From positions 62,001 through 126,000 of the forward strand of contig JAKFVT010000056.1 in the NCBI GenBank assembly GCA_021732005.1: a DNA stretch of 64,000 nt. The letters are read 5' to 3'. The notes beneath the pieces were generated by a model that worked only from the letters and a program-made list of their open reading frames with translations, ran no database searches and was not told where the DNA came from. This stretch comes from Mycobacterium sp. Its GTDB lineage: Bacteria; Actinomycetota; Actinomycetes; Mycobacteriales; Mycobacteriaceae. Below are positions 8,732-16,982 of this stretch, one piece after another. How positions within the stretch are numbered: position 1 is the first letter of the stretch; each line of letters begins with the position of its first letter. A program made the position numbers and the translations under genes.

Positions 8732-9628
8732 TCACCAGTCGGTCTGGCCGGGGCAGTCGTCGGCGCATCCGGGTGGCTCCACCTGGACCGTCGCGTGCTC
8801 GAGCCCGCGGGCGGACAGCACTGCCCTGGCGTCGTCGAGCACCCGGTCGGAGTCTCCGGTGCTGATCAGGTGTGCGGTCACCATGTCCTTGCCGGGCACC
8901 AGGGTCCAGACGTGCAGATCGTGCACCTCGGTGACGCCGTCGACGGCGGCCAGCGCCGCGCGCAGCTCGTCGACGTCGATGTGGGCGGGCGACGATTCGG
9001 ACAGGATGCGCAGCGCGGCCCGGGCCAGCCCGATCGCCCTGGGCAGCACCCAGATCGCGACGAACACCGCGACCACCACGTCGGCGTACGGCCAGTGCGT
9101 CGTCACGTTCACGATGCCGGCTATCAGCACGCCGACGCTGCCGACGGTGTCGGCCACCACCTCCATGTAGGCGCCTTTGACGGCCAGGCTCTCCTGGGAT
9201 TGCGAGCGCAGCAGCAGGACGACGGCCAGGTTGGCGACCAGGCCGGCGATGGCCACCACGATCATCGGGACGCCGGGGATCTCGGGTGCGTTGCCCAGCC
9301 GGTCGATCGCCTCGTAGAGGATGAACGTCGCGACACCGAGCAGCAGCACGGCGTTGGCGACGGCGGTGAACACCTCGGCCCGGTGCCAACCGTAGGTGCG
9401 GGCCGCCGAGGCCGGTCCGTGGCGGGCCAGCAGCACGGCGGTCAACCCCATGAACATGGCGACCAGGTCGGTCAGCATGTGTCCGGCGTCGGCCAGCAGC
9501 GCGATCGAGTTGATCATCAACGCCGTGGTGAGCTCGATGATGAAGAACACGGTCAGGATGCCCGCGGCGATGAGCATCCGGCTCACCCGCGCGTCACCGC
9601 CGTGGCTGTGGTCGTGTCCGGCTCCCAT
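8732..9628 (-). CDS. cation diffusion facilitator (CzcD/ZitB-type metal exporter)
   Basis: This proton-coupled divalent metal efflux protein has 298 residues. The N terminus is His-rich (GHDHSHGG) and about six transmembrane segments follow. TM2 carries HxxxD in LADAGHMLTD. TM5 carries ExxxD (YMEVVADTVGS), a CzcD-like variant of the usual HxxxD. A cytoplasmic C-terminal domain follows (VTEVHDLHVWTLVPGKDMVTAHL). I chose ATG 9628 because it places the His motif at the N terminus and leaves the inverted repeat 9638-9657 upstream as an operator; ATG 9664 is in frame but would bury that repeat in coding sequence. Zn, Cd, Co or Ni are plausible substrates. Confidence 0.9.
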   Translation of the reverse strand: MGAGHDHSHGGDARVSRMLIAAGILTVFFIIELTTALMINSIALLADAGHMLTDLVAMFMGLTAVLLARHGPASAARTYGWHRAEVFTAVANAVLLLGVATFILYEAIDRLGNAPEIPGVPMIVVAIAGLVANLAVVLLLRSQSQESLAVKGAYMEVVADTVGSVGVLIAGIVNVTTHWPYADVVVAVFVAIWVLPRAIGLARAALRILSESSPAHIDVDELRAALAAVDGVTEVHDLHVWTLVPGKDMVTAHLISTGDSDRVLDDARAVLSARGLEHATVQVEPPGCADDCPGQTDW

Positions 9629-9637
9629 GCGGAGAAT

Positions 9638-9657
9638 ATATGCAAAAAGACGCATAT
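9638..9657. promoter_or_regulatory. inverted repeat upstream of CDF gene, candidate metal-sensor operator
   Basis: A perfect 6-bp inverted repeat, ATATGC-8 bases-GCATAT, lies 10-29 bases upstream of the chosen CDF start, inside an AT-rich patch. ArsR/SmtB-type metal sensors bind AT-rich repeats of this kind. No such sensor gene is adjacent, so the regulator would be encoded elsewhere. Confidence 0.4.
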
Positions 9658-9719
9658 GTGGCAAGCGTCGAGGCCCGGAATCGGAAGACCGAGTGTCGTA
9701 CGGAGGCCGCTACGGTAAG

Positions 9720-9743
9720 AAACACATACATGTACGAGTGTTT
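9720..9743. promoter_or_regulatory. imperfect inverted repeat between CDF and TetR genes
   Basis: AAACAC (9720-9725) and GTGTTT (9738-9743) flank an inner palindrome TACATGTA (9727-9734) whose centre is offset by one base. It contains the hexamer ACATAC (9724-9729), which recurs at the other two candidate TetR sites in this region (10692-10697, and reversed at 11419-11424). Confidence 0.35.
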
Positions 9744-9770
9744 TGTTGCGCCACGGCCATAGGAGTTCAC

Positions 9771-9899
9771 ATGGTGGGTTTGCGCGGCATCTGGTTACGA
9801 GGGGCGGTGCGCGGTGGCGTCGCCGTACTCACGGTCCAGGGCGCCATCGAGTCGTCGCTGAACGGCAACCATCTGGTCATGGGGACACCCTCGGCCTGA
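9771..9899 (+). CDS. possible 42-aa peptide
   Basis: A short frame with an AGGAG ribosome-binding site 5 bases before its ATG encodes a 42-residue peptide rich in Gly, Val and Arg (MVGLRGIWLRGAVRGGVAVL at its start). It lies in the 382-base gap between the CDF start and the first TetR gene. No family is recognised. The good RBS is the only support; it could be chance or a leader. Confidence 0.25.
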   Translation: MVGLRGIWLRGAVRGGVAVLTVQGAIESSLNGNHLVMGTPSA

Positions 9900-10010
9900 C
9901 GGCGTCGACCGGTTCCGTTCGGCACGGCGCGGGCACGAAGTTGCGGGTCACTGGCTACGATGTCCGTCAAGCAACGATTCTCATGAGGGTCGGGATGGCA
10001 TAAGGCGGCA

Positions 10011-10646
10011 ATGGTTGTGGTGAGCGTGGGTGAACGCCGGACTCAGGCTGAACGCACCGCCGCGATGCGAACCCGGCTGCTCAACGCGACGATCGAATGT
10101 CTGGTCACCTACGGCTATGCAGGAACGACGACTCCCCGGATCGCCGAGATCGCCGGGGTGACTCGTGGGGCCCAGGTGCACCACTTCCGGTCGAAAGAGG
10201 ATCTGGTCGTCGCCGCGGTCGAGTACCTCGCCGAGCAGCGGATCCAGAAGGCGATGCGCCGCGACGCCGGCATCTGGAAGGGACCTGATCCGGTGGCCGG
10301 CGTGCTGGAATTCCTCTGGAATTCCCACCAGGGCGACATGTTCGTCGCCACCATCGAACTGTGGGTTGCCGCCCGGACCGATGACGTGCTGGCGCGTGAG
10401 GTGGCGCGGGTCGAGCCGATGGTGAACACGACGCTGATCACGGCGATTGCTCAGCTGTTGCCGGATCACGCTGCGCGCAAGCAGGTCCGGAACGTGTTGT
10501 ACACCGCCATGGATGCTCTGCGCGGCGTTCTGGTTGTCGGTTTCGTCGACCGGGACGTGTCCCAGGTCCGTCGTCGGTGGGACCGCGCGTGCGTCTACCT
10601 GGCCGCCATGCTCTCAGAGGCGTTGGCCGCCAGCGATTCTGACTAG
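10011..10646 (+). CDS. TetR-family regulator (first of tandem pair)
   Basis: The 211-residue one-component regulator has an N-terminal helix-turn-helix at about residues 15-65 (TIECLVTYGYAGTTTPRIAE, then GVTRGAQVHHFRSKEDL). The C-terminal ligand-binding domain is helical (GVLEFLWNSHQGDMFVATIELW). It is followed by a close paralogue of identical length; the HTH regions differ at few positions. The position upstream of a beta-oxidation operon suggests that it senses an acyl-CoA or pathway intermediate, which is inference. Confidence 0.9.
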   Translation: MVVVSVGERRTQAERTAAMRTRLLNATIECLVTYGYAGTTTPRIAEIAGVTRGAQVHHFRSKEDLVVAAVEYLAEQRIQKAMRRDAGIWKGPDPVAGVLEFLWNSHQGDMFVATIELWVAARTDDVLAREVARVEPMVNTTLITAIAQLLPDHAARKQVRNVLYTAMDALRGVLVVGFVDRDVSQVRRRWDRACVYLAAMLSEALAASDSD

Positions 10647-10690
10647 CTCGGCCGCGGCCGGCCGGGGCCGGTGATGCCCAGCGTCATACT

Positions 10691-10714
10691 TACATACGTC
10701 TCTGAACGCATGTA
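10691..10714. promoter_or_regulatory. inverted repeat upstream of second TetR gene, candidate operator
   Basis: TACATACGT (10691-10699), six spacer bases, then ACGCATGTA (10706-10714): 9-bp arms with one mismatch, 24 bp in total. The size and its position about 36 bases before the TetR start are typical of an autoregulatory TetR operator. Confidence 0.5.
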
Positions 10715-10750
10715 GTATCCCTGCGCATTACCTGCGATCGGAGGACATGA

Positions 10751-11386
10751 ATGGCCGAGGCCGCCATGCCTCACGGGCGCAGGACGCAGTTGCAGAGAAC
10801 GGCCGCGATGAGGTCGCGGCTGCTGGACGCGACAGTGGAATGCCTTGTCTCATATGGCTACTCGGGCACCTCAACGCACCGCATCGCGGCGATTGCCGGG
10901 GTGACCCGTGGAGCCCAGGTGCATCACTTCAGGTCCAAAGAGCAACTTGTGGTGACCGCTGTAGAACACCTCGCCGAACAGCGAATCCAGGCTGTGATGC
11001 TTCAGCACAACCGACTCCGGCACAGTCCGGACATCGCGACGAGCGTGCTGGACTTCCTCTGGGATTCCCACCAGGGAGCGATGTTCGTTGCCACGATGGA
11101 ACTTTGGGCTGCATCGTGGACGGACGACATCTTGGCCGGCCGTATTGCCCGGGTCGAGCGGCGTGTCAATCGCGTGCTCATCGACGGAATCACGGAACTG
11201 ATGCCGAGCGGGCTGGCGACCAGGGAGCTGTGCAACGCCATCTTCACCGCTATGGATGTTCTGCGGGGGATTCTGGTCGCCAGCCTGGCCGACCGCAATC
11301 AGCTTCGCGCACGGCGCCGTTGGGATCGCGCGACCGTCTATCTGCGGCCGCAGGTCTCGCGCGCACTGCGGCAATCCAGGACCTGA
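10751..11386 (+). CDS. TetR-family regulator (second of tandem pair)
   Basis: The 211-residue regulator is strongly similar to the preceding gene through the HTH (TVECLVSYGYSGTSTHRIAA, GVTRGAQVHHFRSKEQLVV) and clearly related in the ligand domain (SVLDFLWDSHQGAMFVATMELW). A GGAGG ribosome-binding site precedes the ATG. A tandem duplication with later divergence is the simplest explanation. It lies 88 bases upstream of the nine-gene catabolic operon, with a further palindrome in between, so it is the likelier local regulator of that operon. Confidence 0.9.
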   Translation: MAEAAMPHGRRTQLQRTAAMRSRLLDATVECLVSYGYSGTSTHRIAAIAGVTRGAQVHHFRSKEQLVVTAVEHLAEQRIQAVMLQHNRLRHSPDIATSVLDFLWDSHQGAMFVATMELWAASWTDDILAGRIARVERRVNRVLIDGITELMPSGLATRELCNAIFTAMDVLRGILVASLADRNQLRARRRWDRATVYLRPQVSRALRQSRT

Positions 11387-11404
11387 CCACAGGGGCTTGC
11401 AAAG

Positions 11405-11422
11405 ATACGTGCCGGTCGGTAT
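11405..11422. promoter_or_regulatory. palindrome upstream of thiolase, candidate TetR operator
   Basis: The site is an 18-bp palindrome of the form ATAC-NNN-CCGG-NNN-GTAT, centred about 60 bases before the thiolase start at the head of the catabolic operon. The GTATGT continuing to 11424 is the reverse of the ACATAC hexamer present at the two other candidate sites. Confidence 0.45.
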
Positions 11423-11474
11423 GTTTCTCGAATCACGTCGCAGAGGTCGACGTCGATGCCGGAGAGGAGTGGTG

Positions 11475-12665
11475 ATGGCGCACAGAGTGTTCGTGATCGG
11501 CGTGGGAATGACCAAGTTTGAGAAGCCTGGCCGGCGAGAGGGATGGGACTACCCCGAAATGGCCCAGGAAGCCGGCAGCAAGGCGATCGAGGACGCCGGA
11601 ATCGATTACGACGAGATCGATCAGGCTTTTGTCGGTTACGTCTACGGGGAATCGACGTCCGGACAGCGCGCACTGTACGAGCTGGGTATGACCGGTATCC
11701 CGGTGGTCAACGTCAACAACAACTGCTCGACCGGATCGACGGCGCTTTACCTTGCCGCCCAATCCATTCGGGGTGGACTGGCCGAGTGCGCGCTGGCCCT
11801 AGGCTTCGAGAAGATGCAGCCGGGCTCGTTGGGTTCGACGTTCAACGACCGGGCACAACCGATGGAGAACCACTTCCTAGCGCTGGCCGAGATATCCGAG
11901 GTCCTGTTCCCGCCGGCCCCTTGGATGTTCGGCGCTGCCGGACGTGAGCACATGAAGGAATACGGCTCCACCGCAGAGCATTTCGCCAAGATCGGCTACA
12001 AGAATCATCGACATTCGGTCAACAACCCCTATGCACAGTTCCAAGAGGAGTACAGCCTCGAGGACATCCTTGCCGCGCCGATGATCTACGACCCGCTGAC
12101 CAAGCTGCAGTGCTCGCCGACCTCGGATGGCTCGGGAGCGGCGGTTCTGGCCTCCGAGGCTTTCGTCGACCGGCACGGACTGGCCGGGCAGGCCGTCGAG
12201 ATCGTCGGCCAGGCGATGACCACCGACTTCACCAACACATTTGACGGAACCTGTAAGGCGCTGATCGGCCATCACATGAATGTCGAAGCGGCCCGGCGGG
12301 TTTACGATCAAGCGGGTCTGGGCCCCGATGACTTTCAGGTGATCGAACTGCACGACTGCTTCAGCGCCAACGAGCTGTTGCTCTACGAAGCGCTCGGGCT
12401 CTGCGGCGAGGGCGAAGCCCACAAACTCATTGATGCCGGTGACACCACCTACGGCGGACGATGGGTGGTCAACCCCTCCGGCGGCTTGATCTCCAAGGGG
12501 CATCCGCTCGGTGCGACCGGATTGGCGCAATGCGCCGAACTCACGTGGCAGTTGCGCGGCACCGCGGACAAACGGCAGGTTCCGGATGTGACTGCCGCCC
12601 TGCAGCACAACATCGGCCTTGGCGGCGCAGCTGTCGTGACCGCCTACCAGCGCGCCGAGCGCTGA
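11475..12665 (+). CDS. SCP-x-type thiolase / lipid-transfer family protein
   Basis: The 396-residue thiolase-superfamily enzyme would perform the last step of beta-oxidation, CoA-dependent cleavage of a 3-ketoacyl-CoA. The nucleophilic cysteine is C84 in VNNNCSTGSTA, and the C-terminal motif VNPSGGLISKGHPLGATG supplies the His; the usual second cysteine region (HDCFSANELLLYEALGLC) is of SCP-x/Ltp type. Such enzymes (for example Rv1627c relatives) often act on branched or cyclic acyl-CoAs, and some act as aldolases with a DUF35 partner; none is adjacent here. A GAGGAG ribosome-binding site precedes ATG 11475. It is the first gene of the operon. Confidence 0.88.
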   Translation: MAHRVFVIGVGMTKFEKPGRREGWDYPEMAQEAGSKAIEDAGIDYDEIDQAFVGYVYGESTSGQRALYELGMTGIPVVNVNNNCSTGSTALYLAAQSIRGGLAECALALGFEKMQPGSLGSTFNDRAQPMENHFLALAEISEVLFPPAPWMFGAAGREHMKEYGSTAEHFAKIGYKNHRHSVNNPYAQFQEEYSLEDILAAPMIYDPLTKLQCSPTSDGSGAAVLASEAFVDRHGLAGQAVEIVGQAMTTDFTNTFDGTCKALIGHHMNVEAARRVYDQAGLGPDDFQVIELHDCFSANELLLYEALGLCGEGEAHKLIDAGDTTYGGRWVVNPSGGLISKGHPLGATGLAQCAELTWQLRGTADKRQVPDVTAALQHNIGLGGAAVVTAYQRAER

Positions 12666-12694
12666 AAACCCGCCAGAGGAAAGGAAATACCACC

Positions 12695-13135
12695 ATGGGA
12701 CACATCGAGGCTACCCGCGACCTGGCTGCCAGCCCAGAAGCACTGTGGGACATCATCTCCAACCCGAACACCTGGGACCAGTGGTTCACCGTTCACGACA
12801 AGTGGCTCGATGAGCCGCCGGCCACGCTGACTGCCGGCGCTCGCCTGACGGCCAAGATCGTCATGCTCAACATGGCCAACAAGATCGAGTGGTCCGTGAA
12901 GTCCGTCGACGCACCGACGAGCCTGGCGCTCGGTGGCACCGGGATGGCCGGCGTGAAGGCAGATTTCACGTTCACGATCGAGCCAGTGGCAGCGGGATCG
13001 CGCTTCACCGTCGCAGGCGACTTCGAGGGTGCCCTGGTCAAGGGCGCGCTAGCCAAGGCCGTTGAGAAGGACGGAGCAAAGCAGTTGGACAAAACGCTGG
13101 CCAAGCTCGACGAGTTGGCATCGGCAGCCGTCTGA
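12695..13135 (+). CDS. SRPBCC (polyketide cyclase/dehydrase-like) protein
   Basis: The 146-residue protein has the START/SRPBCC pattern: MGHIEATRDLAASPEALWDI at the N terminus, WDQWFTVHDKW, a beta-rich middle (ADFTFTIEPVAAGSRFTVAG) and a long C-terminal helix. The family forms a hydrophobic cavity that binds lipids or ring compounds. No catalytic residue can be assigned. Its place between thiolase and hydratase suggests that it binds a hydrophobic pathway intermediate. A GAGGAAAGGA ribosome-binding site is present. Confidence 0.85.
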   Translation: MGHIEATRDLAASPEALWDIISNPNTWDQWFTVHDKWLDEPPATLTAGARLTAKIVMLNMANKIEWSVKSVDAPTSLALGGTGMAGVKADFTFTIEPVAAGSRFTVAGDFEGALVKGALAKAVEKDGAKQLDKTLAKLDELASAAV

Positions 13136-13136
13136 C

Positions 13137-14003
13137 ATGACAGACGCACTGGAATTCGACGACTCGGGGCTGGATACCTGGACTGAGGACGACCGCTTCG
13201 AGGTGACCCGGGAGCGCATCGCTGAATATGCCGCGGCCACCAACGATCCGATCGCCGCTCATCGAGCGGGTGATATCGCGCCGCCGGTCTTCGCGATCGT
13301 CCCGGTATTCGAGGCGATGATGATGCCGACAGTCGACGTGCTTCCGGTCGAACTGGTGCCGCGAGTGGTGCACGGCGAGCAGGATTTCTATTTCCATCGG
13401 CCGATCCGGCCGGGCGACAAGCTCGTCTCGCGGGGCAAGATGATCGGTTACGAGGGCCTCGACAACGGCACCCGCGCAGCCATCCTCGTCGAATGCCGCA
13501 CCGAGGACGGCGAGCTGGTCAACGAGCAGTACGTGACCTGCTTCGTGCGAGGCTTCAACGTCGGCAGGAAGATCGGCACGCTGACCCCGTCGCACAAGTT
13601 CGACGAAGGGTTGCGCGCGACCGCACCGATCGCGAAGGTGAACCAGCACGTCGATCTCGACCAGACGTTCCGATACTCACCTGCCTCCGGTGACCCGATG
13701 CCGATCCACCTCGATGCAGAGGTCGCCCGCGATGCCGGGCTGCCGGGCATCATCGCGCACGGTTTGTGCACCATGGCGTTCACCTCGTGGGCGGTGCTGA
13801 CCGAGGTGGCAGGATCGGACGTCACCCGTCTGAAAAGGCTTGCGGTGCGCTTCTCCAAGATGGTCCTTCCCGGCGACGACCTGGAGACCCAGATCTGGAA
13901 GCAGTCCAGCGCCGGCGGTGTGACGGCGTACGCCTTCGAAACCAGCCGCGCCGCTGCCGGCGAAATGGCGATAACCGACGGTCTCGCAGTCATCACTGAC
14001 TAG
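13137..14003 (+). CDS. MaoC-like enoyl-CoA hydratase, double hotdog
   Basis: The 288-residue protein has two hotdog halves. The second half carries the hydratase-2 signature region (DPMPIHLDAEVARDAGLPGI followed by IAHGLCTMAF) with the catalytic Asp and His of R-specific enoyl-CoA hydratases. The first half is a degenerate MaoC_dehydrat_N-type domain. It should hydrate a trans-2-enoyl-CoA to the 3R-hydroxyacyl-CoA, matching the SDR encoded next. The ATG begins one base after the previous stop, so translation is probably coupled. Confidence 0.9.
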   Translation: MTDALEFDDSGLDTWTEDDRFEVTRERIAEYAAATNDPIAAHRAGDIAPPVFAIVPVFEAMMMPTVDVLPVELVPRVVHGEQDFYFHRPIRPGDKLVSRGKMIGYEGLDNGTRAAILVECRTEDGELVNEQYVTCFVRGFNVGRKIGTLTPSHKFDEGLRATAPIAKVNQHVDLDQTFRYSPASGDPMPIHLDAEVARDAGLPGIIAHGLCTMAFTSWAVLTEVAGSDVTRLKRLAVRFSKMVLPGDDLETQIWKQSSAGGVTAYAFETSRAAAGEMAITDGLAVITD

Positions 14004-14032
14004 AGCTGAAACAAACTAACAGGAGAGCATAA

Positions 14033-14905
14033 ATGGGAATTCTGGACGGACGGGTCGCCGTCATCACAGGCGCGGGTCGCGGCATTGGCCGCGAACACGC
14101 GCTGCTGTTCGCTCGCGAGGGTGCTGCTGTGGTGGTCAATGACCTGGGTGGTTCGAACACCGGTGAGGGCACCGACACGGGTCCGGCGCACGAGGTGGTC
14201 GCAGAGATCACCGCCGCGGGTGGCCGCGCGGTTGCCAACGGCGACAACATCGCCCATTGGGTAGGTGCGAAGAGCCTTGTGCGGCAGGCGATCGACGAGT
14301 TCGGCCGCCTCGACGTGCTTGTGAACAACGCCGGCATTCTGCGTGACGCGTTCATCGCCGGGATGGATGAGTCCCAGTGGGACACCGTGGTCGCAGTGCA
14401 CCTCAAAGGCCACTTCGCGATGCTGCATCACGCGTCGGAGTACTGGAAGGCTCAGTCGAAGGCCGGTGAGCAGCCGGTTGCCGCAGTGATCAACACGGCA
14501 TCGGGTTCCGGGCTCACCATTCCCAACGCGGGCCAGGCCAACTACGGTGCGGCCAAAGCGGGTATCGCGGCGCTGACGCTGATCGCCGCCGAGGAGCTGG
14601 AGCGCTACGGCGTGCGGGTCAACGCGATCGCCCCCATCGCTCGCACGCGCCTCACCCTGGCGACCCCCGGAATGGGCGCGTTGATGGCAGAACCGGAGGA
14701 CGGCGGACTGGACCTGTTCGCTCCGGCCAATATCTCGCCGTTGGTTGCCTACCTCGCCAGCGAGAAATGTCCGCTGACCGGGCAGGTGTACGCGGTGCAG
14801 GGCGGTGCCATCTCCCAGTTGCGCGGCTGGCACGACGTGGAGACGATCGAGACCGACAAGGTGTGGGAGATCGACGATATCGCCGCACGACTGCCGGGAG
14901 CCTGA
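14033..14905 (+). CDS. SDR, 3-hydroxyacyl-CoA dehydrogenase (HSD17B4-like)
   Basis: This 290-residue classical short-chain dehydrogenase has a TGAGRGIG cofactor loop near residues 12-19, NNAG, and the catalytic Tyr-Lys in NYGAAKAG (Y171, K175) with the Ser in TASGSG. The sequence after the nucleotide loop (VVVNDLGGSNTGEGTDTGPA) is the insertion typical of the SDR domain of peroxisomal multifunctional enzyme type 2 and its bacterial relatives, which oxidise 3R-hydroxyacyl-CoAs with NAD+. That fits the adjacent MaoC hydratase. An AGGAGAG ribosome-binding site is present. Confidence 0.9.
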   Translation: MGILDGRVAVITGAGRGIGREHALLFAREGAAVVVNDLGGSNTGEGTDTGPAHEVVAEITAAGGRAVANGDNIAHWVGAKSLVRQAIDEFGRLDVLVNNAGILRDAFIAGMDESQWDTVVAVHLKGHFAMLHHASEYWKAQSKAGEQPVAAVINTASGSGLTIPNAGQANYGAAKAGIAALTLIAAEELERYGVRVNAIAPIARTRLTLATPGMGALMAEPEDGGLDLFAPANISPLVAYLASEKCPLTGQVYAVQGGAISQLRGWHDVETIETDKVWEIDDIAARLPGA

Positions 14906-14907
14906 CC

Positions 14908-16161
14908 ATGATCGAATGGTCGGACACCGACATCATCATGCGCGACACCGTGCGCGAATTCATCGCCAAAGAGATTCGGCCGCACGTCGAGGAACTGGAG
15001 AGCGGAAGCCGCTCGCCCTACCCGATTGCGCGAAAGTTGTTCAGCGAGTTCGGCCTCGACGTGATGGCCGCCGAGGCGGTGAAAACGATGCTGGATCGTG
15101 AACGGTCGAAGGCGGAATCGAGGGAAACCAAGCCGTCCGGCTCGCGGGCAGGGTTGGGTGATATGGGTGCGCAGGCGTCGATGGCCGCGGTTCTGGTGAC
15201 CGAACTCGCCGCGGTGAGCATCGGCCTGCTGTCGACGATCGGAGTCAGTCTGGGCCTCGGCGCCTCGACGATCATGTCGAGAGGGACGCTGGCACAGAAG
15301 GAGCGTTGGCTTCCCGAACTGATGACGCTCGAGAAGATCGCGGCGTGGGCGATCACCGAACCCGATGCGGGCTCCGATGCCTTCGGCGGCATGAAAACCT
15401 ATGTCCGGCGCGACGGTTCCGACTACATCCTGAACGGCCAGAAGACATTTATCACCAACGGACCAGACGCCGACGTCATCGTGGTGTACGCGAAGCTCGA
15501 TGAGGGCGCAGACTCTGACGTCGACAAGCGGGACCGGCCCGTGCTCACCTTTGTGCTCGAGGCCGGGATGTCCGGCCTGACCCAGGGCAGGCCGTTCAAG
15601 AAGATGGGCATGATGTCATCGCCCACCGGGGAGTTGTTCTTCGACAACGTTCGCCTCGGCCGGGACCGGTTGCTCGGCGAGACCGAGCAACACGGCGCGG
15701 GCGACGGACGCGACAGCGCCAGAGCCAATTTCGCCGGTGAACGGATCGGAATCGCGCTGATGTCCTTGGGCATCATCAATGAGTGCCACCGCCTGTGCGT
15801 CGACTATGCGAAGACCCGCACCCTGTGGGGAAAGAACATCGGCCAGTTCCAGCTGATCCAGCTGAAGCTGGCGCAGATGGAGGTAGCCCGAATCAACGTG
15901 CAGAACATGGTGTTCCAAACGCTGGAGGCGATAGGCCAGGGTCGGCTGCCATCGCTGGCCGAAGCCTCGGCAATAAAGCTGTATTCCTCTCAGGCGGCCA
16001 CCGAGGTGGCGATGGAGGCCGTTCAGCTCTTCGGCGGCAACGGATACATGGCGGAGTACGGTGTTGAACGGCTCGCCCGGGACGCCAAGTCGCTGATGAT
16101 CTATGCAGGCAGCAACGAGGTCCAGGTCACCCACATTGCCAAGGGACTTCTTTCGGCATGA
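14908..16161 (+). CDS. acyl-CoA dehydrogenase, IVD/LCAD-type active site
   Basis: This FAD enzyme of 417 residues introduces the 2,3-double bond. Family motifs are present: AWAITEPDAGSDAFGG, ILNGQKTFITNG and QLFGGNGYMAEYG. The position of the MCAD catalytic Glu is Ala here (A400 in IYAGSNEVQ), whereas a Glu is present at the alternative position used by isovaleryl- and long-chain acyl-CoA dehydrogenases (E278 in FAGERIG). A polar insertion at residues ~70-90 (ESRETKPSGS) is unusual. The ATG begins two bases after the SDR stop; the 3' end overlaps the next gene by four bases. Confidence 0.92.
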   Translation: MIEWSDTDIIMRDTVREFIAKEIRPHVEELESGSRSPYPIARKLFSEFGLDVMAAEAVKTMLDRERSKAESRETKPSGSRAGLGDMGAQASMAAVLVTELAAVSIGLLSTIGVSLGLGASTIMSRGTLAQKERWLPELMTLEKIAAWAITEPDAGSDAFGGMKTYVRRDGSDYILNGQKTFITNGPDADVIVVYAKLDEGADSDVDKRDRPVLTFVLEAGMSGLTQGRPFKKMGMMSSPTGELFFDNVRLGRDRLLGETEQHGAGDGRDSARANFAGERIGIALMSLGIINECHRLCVDYAKTRTLWGKNIGQFQLIQLKLAQMEVARINVQNMVFQTLEAIGQGRLPSLAEASAIKLYSSQAATEVAMEAVQLFGGNGYMAEYGVERLARDAKSLMIYAGSNEVQVTHIAKGLLSA

Positions 16162-16982
16162 TCATCACCGGCACGGGTTGCTACGACGGCGTGCGCACCC
16201 GGGTCCTATCGGTGGACGGCGACGGATCGCCGATCCTGCTGCTTCACGGCTATGCGGACTCCGCTGACACCTGGCGGGCAGTGCTCGATCAGCTCGAGGC
16301 CGTTGGTCGGCGCGCGGTGGCGGTTGACCTTCCAGGTTTCGGCTGGGCGGACCGCCGCCGGCCTGGCCCGCTGCTGCCGCAGTTCGACGCCTTCGTCGAT
16401 GAGCTGCTGAACGAGCGCGGACCGGCCGTGCTGGTCGGCAACTCGCTGGGTGCGGCGACCGCGGTGCGCGCGGCTGCGCGCAATCCCGATGCCGTGCAGG
16501 CAGTATTGGCGCTCAACGATCCACTCAACGCTCGTCACCTGCCCGCCCGGCTGGCCCGCAGCAAGCAACTGCCACCGCAGGTATGGCGCACCGCGGCGAG
16601 GCTGCCGATCCCGACTCCGGTGCTGCGTTGGGCCACTGGGAGGGCCGTCCGCCACATGCTCTACGGTCCTGGCGTCCTTGCAGATCCCGCGGTCGTCGCC
16701 CGGTGGCGGCGCACGATCGGTGGGCCTGCCGCGCTGGCGGCGTTGGGCCGCTACGCATTGCAGTACGCGTACGAGACGGCCGAAGGACATCGGGATCTAC
16801 ACATCGCCTGCCCGGCAGTCGTTGCCCACGGCGCACGGGACCGCATCATCCCCGTCCACGCCAGCCGTACCCTGCACCAGCAGATCGCGGGCAGCGCCCT
16901 CGTGGTGCTCCCGCGCTCCGGCCATTGTCCGCAGCTCGACGACCCGCGCGAGGTCGTACGCCTGATCCTGGGGCTGGCATGA
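16158..16982 (+). CDS. alpha/beta hydrolase
   Basis: The 274-residue alpha/beta-hydrolase-fold protein has oxyanion motif LLLHGYAD, nucleophile elbow GNSLG, an acid in the AHGARDRIIP region and the catalytic His in SGHCPQLD. It overlaps both neighbours by four bases (ATGA), so it is part of the operon. The reaction is unknown: it could be an esterase releasing the alcohol substrate or a CoA-thioester or C-C hydrolase. Confidence 0.88.
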   Translation: MIITGTGCYDGVRTRVLSVDGDGSPILLLHGYADSADTWRAVLDQLEAVGRRAVAVDLPGFGWADRRRPGPLLPQFDAFVDELLNERGPAVLVGNSLGAATAVRAAARNPDAVQAVLALNDPLNARHLPARLARSKQLPPQVWRTAARLPIPTPVLRWATGRAVRHMLYGPGVLADPAVVARWRRTIGGPAALAALGRYALQYAYETAEGHRDLHIACPAVVAHGARDRIIPVHASRTLHQQIAGSALVVLPRSGHCPQLDDPREVVRLILGLA

